Below, one piece after another: positions 40,042-47,960 of a DNA stretch of 64,000 bases. The stretch spans positions 1 to 64,000 of the forward strand of contig CAWJHE010000008.1 of NCBI GenBank assembly GCA_963842455.1. Reading direction: 5' to 3'. The stretch's first letter is position 1. Each line of letters opens with the position of its first letter. The notes under the pieces were generated by a model. The model saw nothing but the letters and a program-made list of their open reading frames with translations, was not told where the DNA came from and did no database searches. The position numbers and the translations under genes are program-made. The DNA is from CAWJHE01 sp963842455 (GTDB taxonomy: Bacteria > Chloroflexota > Anaerolineae > Anaerolineales > UBA4823).

Positions 40042-40959
40042 TTAGATATAAATCAACAAAACACCTGCAACAATTCCAAAACCCAGCAGCATTCTGACTG
40101 GAGCACTTACCCCAGTGTCATGAGTTGGTACCAACCCCTTCCTGAACTTGTTGAGTAAGATTGTAAAAACCAAAATAAACAACGGCAAGGTTGCCTGGGT
40201 AGCAGAAACCAGGGCAAGTGGTCCCAAAGAAAAAGCCAAGGTAAGCAGGATCATGTTGATTAAGGCAAAGGTTTCAACCAACCCAGCCATGCCGATTATT
40301 CTAAAACCTCCTGAAACAACAGGACGAATGACATCTTGCCGGATCTTCGGTTGAGCCAGCAGTAATAATGCCGGCAGCAAACTACCCACCCTACTTAAGG
40401 CAAATGCATCCCAAAAAGCCAGTTCCGTTACAGACACCTTTAGAATAAGATCCGAAAAGCTGCGAATGAACGTTCCGAGAATCACTAAGCCAAGAACCCG
40501 GTTAAACTTCAAATATTTAAAGGCTTGCTGAGGCTTCTCCCAAGCCAGGAAAACCGCACACACTACCAAAATCACAACGCCCAGGTAATTTTCAGGTTTA
40601 TAAAAATTCCCAAAAACAAGAATTCCCCACATCAGGGCAAAGAACGGGTTGATTTGGCTTAACCCAAAAACGATCGAAGCATCTGCCTGTCTCAACGCCC
40701 TGGTTGTAACCAGGGCAGCCGCATAATGTAAAAAGCCAGGCAGGAGAGCGATACCAACCATGGTTAAATTCGGGACATCAAACAGACCAGATGTAAGGCG
40801 AAAGCCAAGAATTAGTAAACTGAATATTCCTAGAAAAAGGGCAGTAAAAAAAGGATATGACCAATTGTTCTTAAAATATCGATCTAGTAAAATCTTGTCC
40901 GCTATGCTAATGGCTGCGTGCATGCAGGTCGAGCTAATACCAGCAATTAACCAATTCAT
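40042..40959 (-). CDS. EamA/DMT family transporter
   Basis: 305 residues with about ten membrane helices and two EamA-like halves, for example ALLPGFLHYAAALVTTRALRQADASIV and SLGPLALVSATQATLPLFI. DMT transporters move small metabolites in or out. It starts three bases after the PfkB stop and lies inside the catabolic operon, so export of an end product or a second uptake route is likely. Confidence 0.88.
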   Translation of the reverse strand: MNWLIAGISSTCMHAAISIADKILLDRYFKNNWSYPFFTALFLGIFSLLILGFRLTSGLFDVPNLTMVGIALLPGFLHYAAALVTTRALRQADASIVFGLSQINPFFALMWGILVFGNFYKPENYLGVVILVVCAVFLAWEKPQQAFKYLKFNRVLGLVILGTFIRSFSDLILKVSVTELAFWDAFALSRVGSLLPALLLLAQPKIRQDVIRPVVSGGFRIIGMAGLVETFALINMILLTLAFSLGPLALVSATQATLPLFILVFTILLNKFRKGLVPTHDTGVSAPVRMLLGFGIVAGVLLIYI

Positions 40960-40962
40960 AAA

Positions 40963-41994
40963 TTATTCTGCATATTCATGTAGATAAGCGCTTTTCAATC
41001 GAGTGCTAGCTTGATAGCGATTAAACCGCAACGCTTTTTGCATACTGGTTTTTTCTATTACCAGTGAAGATGATACAGACCCATAGTGTGCTGCCATTAC
41101 AGCGTCTGATGTTTCGATCATCCCCACTAAGAAGCCACCACAATACGCATCCCCAGCTCCTGTCAAATCAATGACCTTTGAAGGCACCGGTGGTATATGG
41201 GTAACCTTTTTTCGATCGCAGTCCCATACCAAGGAACCCTGTGCACCAATTTTTGCTACGATGGCTTTTGGTCCCATTTCAGACAGGCGCAGAATGGCTG
41301 ATTCTGGGTCCATATCTGGATATAAAGCCGTAAGTTCCTTCTGGCTAGGCAGAAAAACATCAACCTGAGACAATAAGCTGGCTATTTCCATCTCGGATAA
41401 TTGATTTACATAAATGCCCGGATCCAGAGAAACAAAAATACCCAGTTGCTTGAAGGCATGCGATAAGGTCTTGTGAATCGCAAAACTGTTGGGGGCAATG
41501 TGACAGGCATGAATCGCTTTCCAGCTCTGAGGAATATCTGTTGGGAGTATAGGATTTAATCGGCGAAACTCGCCAAAGGATATGCCCCCTTCACTCTGTG
41601 GATATGTGCTCACCCATTGGTATATTTGTTGAATTTCTTCCTTGCTCAACTCATCTTTCCGATTCCGGAATTGAGAAAACAATTGGTATGGCGCGTAAAT
41701 ATGATCGATTCGGCTTCCATCAGGTCTGTAAAAAAACCACTCTTCGAGGTCAACAGGCGGGGGAGCTTTTCGAATTCCGCTCAGATCTATCCCAGCCTTT
41801 TGTAATTCATCCAACCATTTTTGGGAGAAATTTTCAGGAATTACACTGACAATGCCTACATCCCCAGACCAGATATGCGCCCCTATTGCAGAATAAACCG
41901 CATTTCCACCAAGTTTTCTTAAAGAAAGAGAACCATCGGCTGATACAGTATTATCGATGTTAAAATTTCCAACTGTTAGAAAGGATACGCCCAT
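40963..41994 (-). CDS. PfkB family carbohydrate/nucleoside kinase
   Basis: An ATP-dependent kinase of the ribokinase family, 343 residues. The N-terminal GGN in KLGGNAVYSAIGA and the C-terminal signature DLTGAGDAYCGGFLVG with the catalytic Asp are present. LDPGIYVN and FLPSQKELTAL match the nucleotide side. It starts four bases after the SIS stop. Beside an SIS protein it recalls fructoselysine or fructose-asparagine systems, in which a kinase feeds a deglycase; a nucleoside kinase is the other choice. Confidence 0.9.
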   Translation of the reverse strand: MGVSFLTVGNFNIDNTVSADGSLSLRKLGGNAVYSAIGAHIWSGDVGIVSVIPENFSQKWLDELQKAGIDLSGIRKAPPPVDLEEWFFYRPDGSRIDHIYAPYQLFSQFRNRKDELSKEEIQQIYQWVSTYPQSEGGISFGEFRRLNPILPTDIPQSWKAIHACHIAPNSFAIHKTLSHAFKQLGIFVSLDPGIYVNQLSEMEIASLLSQVDVFLPSQKELTALYPDMDPESAILRLSEMGPKAIVAKIGAQGSLVWDCDRKKVTHIPPVPSKVIDLTGAGDAYCGGFLVGMIETSDAVMAAHYGSVSSSLVIEKTSMQKALRFNRYQASTRLKSAYLHEYAE

Positions 41995-41998
41995 AATT

Positions 41999-43133
41999 TT
42001 ACTCAGAAAATGCAGGAGTGAACCCTAATTTCTTGTCAAATTTTGCCATCGCCAAGTGGTAAGCAAACAAATGCAGCGGAATAGAATATAAAATTGGGGC
42101 TAACCAGGTGTGAACCTGGGGTAATTTGCACACCCAGTGGGAAACTGCAGAAATTTGCTGCTCATCTTCTGGAACCAAGGCAAAGATTTTTCCCCCATCA
42201 TAACGACCAACCTCTGCTGTGTCTAATGCTCTTGCATGGCTAACTTGATCTGGGGCAATCAGGAACAAAGCATCCCCAGGTTTCAGAGACCGGTAATGAT
42301 GGAATTCTTCCAGAGGAATAGTATAAGCATGGATCGGAGAAAGTTCCTTCACTTTTGCAGCGCCAAAGGCTGCTGCTGCAAAATGTGGTCCACCTGCAGA
42401 GAAAAACAGGAATTTTACATTTACCAATTCTTCCGCCAATAATTGCATTTTTTGATCAGTAACCTGGTTGACCTGGTCAATCAAATCAGGTAACACAGAA
42501 AGCTCTGTATTAAAATTGTCGATCAGCTCTGCAGAACAACTTGATCGTTCCCTGGACAGGAAAGCTGCAAATTGTAAGAGAACCGCCATTGCAGAGGTGC
42601 TGGCCTGAGTTGGCCAACCTTTCCGGGTCGCGGGGACATAAATACCCGCATCATAGTCCATTAATGCAGGAGTATTTTCCGTGTTGGAAACACCGATGGT
42701 GAAGGCTTTTCGGGCTTTGGCGCTATCCAAAGCTTTTATGACTGCCGGTGTGTTTCCCCCCGAGCTAATCCCAATGACCAAATCATCTTCATTTGCCGCC
42801 AAGCCATTGTACAAAGCAAAATCCAAAGCCTGGATGGCTTCCACAGGAATGCCTAAAAGTTGTTCGAACGCGAACCTGACTCCAATGGCAGAAAACCATG
42901 AATCGCCGCACCCCACGATTACTGTTCTCCGAAATTTATGGTTGGCAAGTCGTCTTTGCGATCTTCAGCAAGTTTTCCCTCTGGCTTCTTAATGTCTCCC
43001 GCATGACTTCGCCTTGCTTCAATGCCTCGGTGTAAGTACGCAGGGATCGTTGGAAACGAGGCTCATCATAAGGCGCGTCTGTTGAAGGCTCGCCGGCTTT
43101 TGCTTTAGGTCGTGGAAACTCATTCTCTAACAT
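41999..43133 (-). CDS. SIS-domain sugar isomerase/deglycase (one frameshift)
   Basis: About 378 residues with two SIS domains. ATG at 43133 follows ggagg. The first 65 residues are in one frame; one base too many near 42955 moves to the next (IAK joined to RLANHKFRR). Landmarks are VGCGDSWFSAIG, GISSGGNTPAVIKAL, STSAM, FFSAGGPHFAAA and PLEEFHHY. This matches the AgaS/FrlB/GlmS-isomerase group, which binds sugar phosphates and can remove an amine from a 6-phospho Amadori product. Predicted role: deglycase or isomerase acting on the PfkB product. Confidence 0.85.
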
Positions 43134-43167
43134 TCATCCTCCAAATTAATAAAATATAGAAAGATCA

Positions 43168-43998
43168 CTATCCTTTGACCGCACCCAGAGTCAAGCCCTT
43201 TACCAGGTATTTTTGCAGAAAGAAAGCAACCAAAATAGGCGGGATAATTAATAGGGATCCAATAGCAGAAACTTCTCCCCATTGCAGAGCATACTCACCC
43301 ACAAAATTAGAAGCCTCAACAGGTAAAGTTCTGGCATTGAAAGTGCTCAGAATCAAACCATAGAAGAAATGATTCCAGGAACCGAGCAAATTGTAGATCC
43401 CAGTAACAATTAATCCAGGTTGGGCAAGCGGAATAACAATTCGAATAAATGATCCAAAGCGGCTACATCCATCCACCAAAGCCAATTCTTCGATCTCCAT
43501 TGGAATATCTCCAAAGAAAGGGATCATCAACCATATGGTGTTCGGAAGCAAAAATGCCACATAAGCGATGATTAAGCCTTCAATCGTGTCAATCAAACCC
43601 AATCGACTAAAAACAATAAAAAAGGGCAGACCAATCACAATAGGAGGCAATACCCTGAAGACTAGCGTCCCGAATAACAAAGGCTGTCCACCAGTCCTGA
43701 ACCGGGCTATTGAATAAGCTGCCATGGATCCAAAGATCAGGGTAAAACCAGATGCAACAACACTGATAACCACTGTATTGACGAAAACTTGAATCAGATC
43801 TGGACGAGAAAAAATCGAGATGAAATTTTCCAGTGTTGGTGAAAATATCAGTTTCGGGGGTAAAGCAAATACATCCCGACCAGCCTTGAAAGCAGTGAGA
43901 ATCATCCATGCTGGAGGAAATATCAACCACACAACCAGGATCAGGGCAACAGAAAAAGCCAGTAATCTAAAAAGACGATTTTGAGTTTGTAATCCCAT
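43168..43998 (-). CDS. ABC transporter permease, MalG type
   Basis: Inner-membrane permease of a carbohydrate uptake (CUT1) transporter, about 276 residues and six helices. The EAA loop reads EELALVDGCSRFGSFIRIVIPLAQPG. ATG at 43998 follows cggagg. The frame is open to a GTG at 44046, but that would overlap the gene upstream. No ATPase gene lies in the operon, so a shared MsmK-like ATPase elsewhere is expected. Confidence 0.93.
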   Translation of the reverse strand: MGLQTQNRLFRLLAFSVALILVVWLIFPPAWMILTAFKAGRDVFALPPKLIFSPTLENFISIFSRPDLIQVFVNTVVISVVASGFTLIFGSMAAYSIARFRTGGQPLLFGTLVFRVLPPIVIGLPFFIVFSRLGLIDTIEGLIIAYVAFLLPNTIWLMIPFFGDIPMEIEELALVDGCSRFGSFIRIVIPLAQPGLIVTGIYNLLGSWNHFFYGLILSTFNARTLPVEASNFVGEYALQWGEVSAIGSLLIIPPILVAFFLQKYLVKGLTLGAVKG

Positions 43999-44014
43999 GA
44001 TGAATCCTCCGCAG

Positions 44015-44953
44015 CTATTCTTTGGAACCAGTTTGGGCGAGAGCACGCACCAGACCGGATGTAAGCAACAAAATAATGATCAAAAGGATGATTGCCTGTG
44101 CAGCAGCAACACCATATTGACCACGCTCAAAGGCCGTGACAAACAGCTCTAGTGTAAAGACCCTGGTTGAATCACCCGGTCCTCCACCCGTCAGCATGTA
44201 GATAATATCGAATTCCCTAAGGGCATCGATAATCCGGATGGTGGCAATCACTGTCAACACTGGGCGTAGTAACGGCATGGTAATATACCAAAACGCCTGC
44301 AGCTTGGATGCTCCATCAATATAAGCTGATTCATAAGGCTCTTTCGGTAAAGCGCTCAACCCACCAAGAATAATCAAGAATACAAAGGATACTCCCCACC
44401 ACACCTGCACAACAATAATTGAAATGAAGGCTAGTTTGGGATCAGATAACCAGAATTGGGCAGGAATGCCAAAAACGCTGAGCAAATAATTAATGATGCC
44501 CCATTGTGAGTTTAACAATATTCTCCAAAAAAGTCCTACAGCAACTGGGGTGATCATCATGGGGGCAAGCGCAAGAGGCATAAGGATGTTTTTACCCTTA
44601 AACCCGTGGTTAAATGCTAAAGCAGCGATCATTCCCAGAATCAGCTGAAGAACAACCGTAACCGAGGCAAAATAGATCGTGCGAATAAAAGCTTTTTGAA
44701 CAAAAGGATCTTTTACAGTATCAATATAGTTTTTAAGACCAATAAAATTGTAATCTCCAGATCGAATATTAAAAATACTGGCATCGTGAATACTTAGATT
44801 GATGTTAAAAATAAATGGATAGATCACTAAGCCAAAAAGGATCAAAATAGCAGGGGCAACCATAATGAGATGGATCTTACGATCCAGGTATTCCATGAAG
44901 GATTTACTTCTGTTCTGGCTTTTGTTATCAAAACTAGCTGCTTGATTGGTCAT
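44015..44953 (-). CDS. ABC transporter permease, MalF type
   Basis: Second permease of the CUT1 transporter, 312 residues. Six or seven helices are seen, and the EAA loop YESAYIDGASKLQAFWYITMPLLRP contacts the ATPase. MLTGGGPGDST is typical of the family. It is separated from the binding-protein gene by 170 bases holding a 12-bp stem-loop. Confidence 0.93.
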   Translation of the reverse strand: MTNQAASFDNKSQNRSKSFMEYLDRKIHLIMVAPAILILFGLVIYPFIFNINLSIHDASIFNIRSGDYNFIGLKNYIDTVKDPFVQKAFIRTIYFASVTVVLQLILGMIAALAFNHGFKGKNILMPLALAPMMITPVAVGLFWRILLNSQWGIINYLLSVFGIPAQFWLSDPKLAFISIIVVQVWWGVSFVFLIILGGLSALPKEPYESAYIDGASKLQAFWYITMPLLRPVLTVIATIRIIDALREFDIIYMLTGGGPGDSTRVFTLELFVTAFERGQYGVAAAQAIILLIIILLLTSGLVRALAQTGSKE

Positions 44954-45052
44954 AGGGTCACTTTTCCTGAATATTGATGATCTGATAAATCATCCGGAGA
45001 AAATGGCTTAAGCCTCGTGCAAAAAAAATGAGTTTAGAAATTTTTACATGAT

Positions 45053-45094
45053 GAGTGGGCTTGTCTACTTGAAGATGGGTAAACAAGCCCACTC
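45053..45094 (-). other. Stem-loop between binding protein and permease genes
   Basis: gagtgggcttgt (45053-45064) pairs perfectly with acaagcccactc (45083-45094). It lies 29 bases after the binding-protein stop, with no T-run, so it is better read as an mRNA stabiliser or partial terminator that keeps binding-protein levels above permease levels, as between malE and malF. Confidence 0.6.
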
Positions 45095-45122
45095 GCTATC
45101 GAAAGTTTATTCTAACGAATAA

Positions 45123-46520
45123 CTATTTAGCACATGCAGCGTTGTTCGCTTCATCGAGCAACGTACGTAATTCTGCTGCAATTTCAGCAATAGCTTCTTC
45201 GGGGGTGATAGAACCGGCAAGAGCCTGGTCAGCCCACTTATTGAAAACATCGTTGACTTCTGCGGCACGAGCGATACGCAGGTTACCAACACCATTTTGA
45301 CCTGCAGCATCCATGGCAGCCAGCCAAGGTCGTTCAGCAACCAGATCTGGATTCGTCAAAATACTGGTGCGGGCGCTTGTTCCGCCAAATTGATGGTAAA
45401 TCAAAGCGCCATCAGGACCGGTCAACCAGCTCAGGAATGCCCAAACTGCATCCAGGCGAGGGCTGGCTGAGTTAACCATGATGCCCAGAGGATTTACACG
45501 GGTAAAGCTGCCAACAGGGCCAGCAGGTTGTGGAACATAAGCAATCTTATCATCACAAACGCCCGGCGATTGCTCACAATCGGTCAGAACGGGCATACCA
45601 GCCGAGAAGAAAGATGCTTGAGCTACAAGACCTTCCTGTAAAGCCACCAACAACTCAGGATAATCCCATGCGGATAGATCAGGAGGAGTTGCATTGTCCA
45701 CATTCTTCATATCAATCAAGATCTTGAATGCCTCAATGAACTCGGGTTGATCAACGGTCACACACATATTCTCATCGAGAATATTGGCGCCATAACCGTG
45801 TTGAATACCCAAAACTGTTCCAACCAGGTTGCCTGGCATACCTGCATAGGCATAACCATATTCTGTGGGTGAATCAGGGTTGATTGACTTGGTAAATTGT
45901 TTGGCGTTTTCGCGCAATTCTTCCCAGGTCGCCGGCGGTTCAGGAATAAGATCCTTGCGATAAACCAGGGTCTCTTGCGACATATCGGTCGGGGCCATGT
46001 ACCAAACTCCGTCGTACTTCATCTCGGTTTGTACAGAAGCCGCGATATCATCAAGATTGTAACCTTCAGTTGCGTTGATATAATCATCTAAAGGAGCTAA
46101 AAAGCCAGAAGCTGCCAGGCTTGGAACAACACGAGCAATATCCAAAATACCATCCACTTCAGCGCTACCAGCAGCCAGGGCAGTATTATATTTCTGGCGG
46201 AAACCAGCTCGGCCCAAGATTAATACTTTGACTGGGTTTCCAGTTTCACGAGTATATACGACTGCTGCGTTTTTGAGTGCATCAGCCTCGGGTCCGGTTT
46301 TTGCCCACAACAAGATTTCGGGTTGAGGCTCAGTGACAACGACCGGTGCTGCAGTAGGGGTAATAAGCACCTCAACTATCTGGGTCTTTTCAACAATAAC
46401 TTCTTTTTCAACTTCTACGGTTTTTTCAATCGTGATCGGCGTAGGCGTTGCCGCAGGTGCGCATTGCGCAGCAACCAACACAATCAAAAGCGAAACGATA
46501 ATCCACTTCAGGTTCTTCAT
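45123..46520 (-). CDS. ABC transporter substrate-binding lipoprotein
   Basis: A type 1 extracellular binding protein, about 465 residues. ATG at 46520 lies eight bases after aaggag. Lipobox VAAQC (Cys20), then a Thr/Pro and EKTVEVEKEV linker common in Chloroflexota binding proteins. The body has VPSLAASGFLAPLDDY, WYMAPTDMSQETLVYRKDL and PATWEELRENAKQF, standard for sugar-binding proteins. The ligand is not evident. It is the first gene of the ten-gene minus-strand operon, so its promoter lies in the 476-base gap to the right. Confidence 0.92.
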   Translation of the reverse strand: MKNLKWIIVSLLIVLVAAQCAPAATPTPITIEKTVEVEKEVIVEKTQIVEVLITPTAAPVVVTEPQPEILLWAKTGPEADALKNAAVVYTRETGNPVKVLILGRAGFRQKYNTALAAGSAEVDGILDIARVVPSLAASGFLAPLDDYINATEGYNLDDIAASVQTEMKYDGVWYMAPTDMSQETLVYRKDLIPEPPATWEELRENAKQFTKSINPDSPTEYGYAYAGMPGNLVGTVLGIQHGYGANILDENMCVTVDQPEFIEAFKILIDMKNVDNATPPDLSAWDYPELLVALQEGLVAQASFFSAGMPVLTDCEQSPGVCDDKIAYVPQPAGPVGSFTRVNPLGIMVNSASPRLDAVWAFLSWLTGPDGALIYHQFGGTSARTSILTNPDLVAERPWLAAMDAAGQNGVGNLRIARAAEVNDVFNKWADQALAGSITPEEAIAEIAAELRTLLDEANNAACAK

Positions 46521-46996
46521 ATTCATCACTCCTTAATAATATTTTTCAAATTCAATTATAACTTTCCAAGTCATGGTGGCTAAAAATGATGTCTGATTCT
46601 CCTCCTGTTTTAAAAACGTCATAATCTCAAATTAAAGAATGTTTCTCCACTAATCAGCCTACTCATTATGTGTTCGGAAAACACCCACTAATAATATACA
46701 TAGCTTTATGCCTTTTGTCATTGGGATGATCTTTATTTTCGTCTAAAGATTCTAAGCGTCTCACAGCCAAATAAATTAATTAATTTCTTTATCCACAACT
46801 TCACCTACTCACCCTCAATTAAAGCAGGGCAAACAAATCTATTCCATCTCAAATCGATATGATCTAAACCTATCTCTATCTGCCAGATAATATGAGATAA
46901 TCAGCTTAGCATGAACCTCTGTATTCGTTCCAATTCAATCTGATGTAGCGAATGGATCCAAAATATATTTCAAAAGTGATCGATTGGAGGATTTTT
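46521..46996. other. Divergent promoter region between the ABC operon and cytochrome c gene
   Basis: 476 bases with no gene. The left end gives aaggag for the binding-protein gene and the right end ggagg for the cytochrome gene. It is AT-rich (taaattaattaatttc near 46770-46785) with a short direct repeat gataat near 46887. I see no clear operator or RNA gene. Confidence 0.5.
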
Positions 46997-47902
46997 ATGG
47001 ATAAAACCCTCAAAATAATACTCATCATCATGGTTCTAAGCCTTTCAGCATGCAATAGCCTTAACATCCTCCCCAGCAACGACAATGGTACTGGAAACGG
47101 TGGTCCTGCAGCACAACCTGGAGGAGGCAACCCCGGGACAGGCGGCGGATCTGGAGGTGGACAACAAGGTGGGGGGTCTGGAGGCGGGGGTGGTATGGGT
47201 ACTGGGCAAATGGGTGGTATGGGAGGCATGGGTGGTATGCGTGGTCGTCACATGGCTCAAATTCCAGCCGAGTTTAAAGGATTAAAAAATCCGGTAGAGA
47301 GTGATCAGGCATCCTTGCTGCGTGGTCAAGAAATCTTTACATTAAATTGCTCTGTATGCCATGGAGATGGTGGAATGGGCGATGGACCAGGCATGCCCGT
47401 TTTAGATCCTGCCCCCGCTCCATTAGCCCATACCAGTCAGATGCTAGGTGATGATTACCTTTTCTGGCGAATTACGATGGGGGGAAACCTGGAACCTTTT
47501 AATTCTGGTATGCCCGCCTGGGAAGAAGTTCTCGATGAGCAGGCGCGTTGGGATGTGATCAACTACGTGCGTGCTTTAGGACGGGGTGAGATCGAACCGC
47601 GTGAGCAGTCAGGCGGTTCAGTTTATGATCCCCAACTTGAGGCTCAGATGCATACCGAGATGTTGCAACAAGCCCAAACAATGGGGATAATTTCAGCTGA
47701 AGAAGCCGAGACATTCGAGCTCGCCCACCAGGCATTAGATAAAGCTATAACTGAACAAAATCTCAATCAAGCTGGCTCAATGGATGAAATCCGAGACCAA
47801 CTGCTTAACCAAATGGTGGAAAACGGTGAACTGACAAGTGAACAAGTCGCCATATTCCATAAGGTTCATGATCTGCTGGTTGAAGCAGGATTAATGGAGT
47901 AA
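46997..47902 (+). CDS. Lipoprotein cytochrome c with Gly/Met-rich linker
   Basis: A mono-heme cytochrome c anchored by lipid, 301 residues. ATG at 46997 follows ggagg six bases upstream. Lipobox SLSAC (Cys19). Residues 30-85 are Gly-rich, then MGGMGGM-type repeats. The cytochrome domain has CSVCHGDGGMGDGPG (Cys118) and the likely axial Met in GMPAW. The C-terminal 110 residues are helical and acidic with no known fold, containing two similar stretches (ISAEEAETF, LTSEQVAIF). It would pass electrons outside the membrane. Single gene with a strong terminator. Confidence 0.85.
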   Translation: MDKTLKIILIIMVLSLSACNSLNILPSNDNGTGNGGPAAQPGGGNPGTGGGSGGGQQGGGSGGGGGMGTGQMGGMGGMGGMRGRHMAQIPAEFKGLKNPVESDQASLLRGQEIFTLNCSVCHGDGGMGDGPGMPVLDPAPAPLAHTSQMLGDDYLFWRITMGGNLEPFNSGMPAWEEVLDEQARWDVINYVRALGRGEIEPREQSGGSVYDPQLEAQMHTEMLQQAQTMGIISAEEAETFELAHQALDKAITEQNLNQAGSMDEIRDQLLNQMVENGELTSEQVAIFHKVHDLLVEAGLME

Positions 47903-47910
47903 ACCGATGA

Positions 47911-47941
47911 AAACGCCGGGTGAACGATTCGCCCGGCGTTT
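47911..47941. terminator. Bidirectional intrinsic terminator
   Basis: aaacgccggg with tgaa pairs with ttcgcccggcgttt across a cgat loop, followed by tatatataattttt on the plus side. It ends the cytochrome gene and serves the converging 710-residue gene too. Confidence 0.88.
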
Positions 47942-47960
47942 ATATATAATTTTTCAGCCT

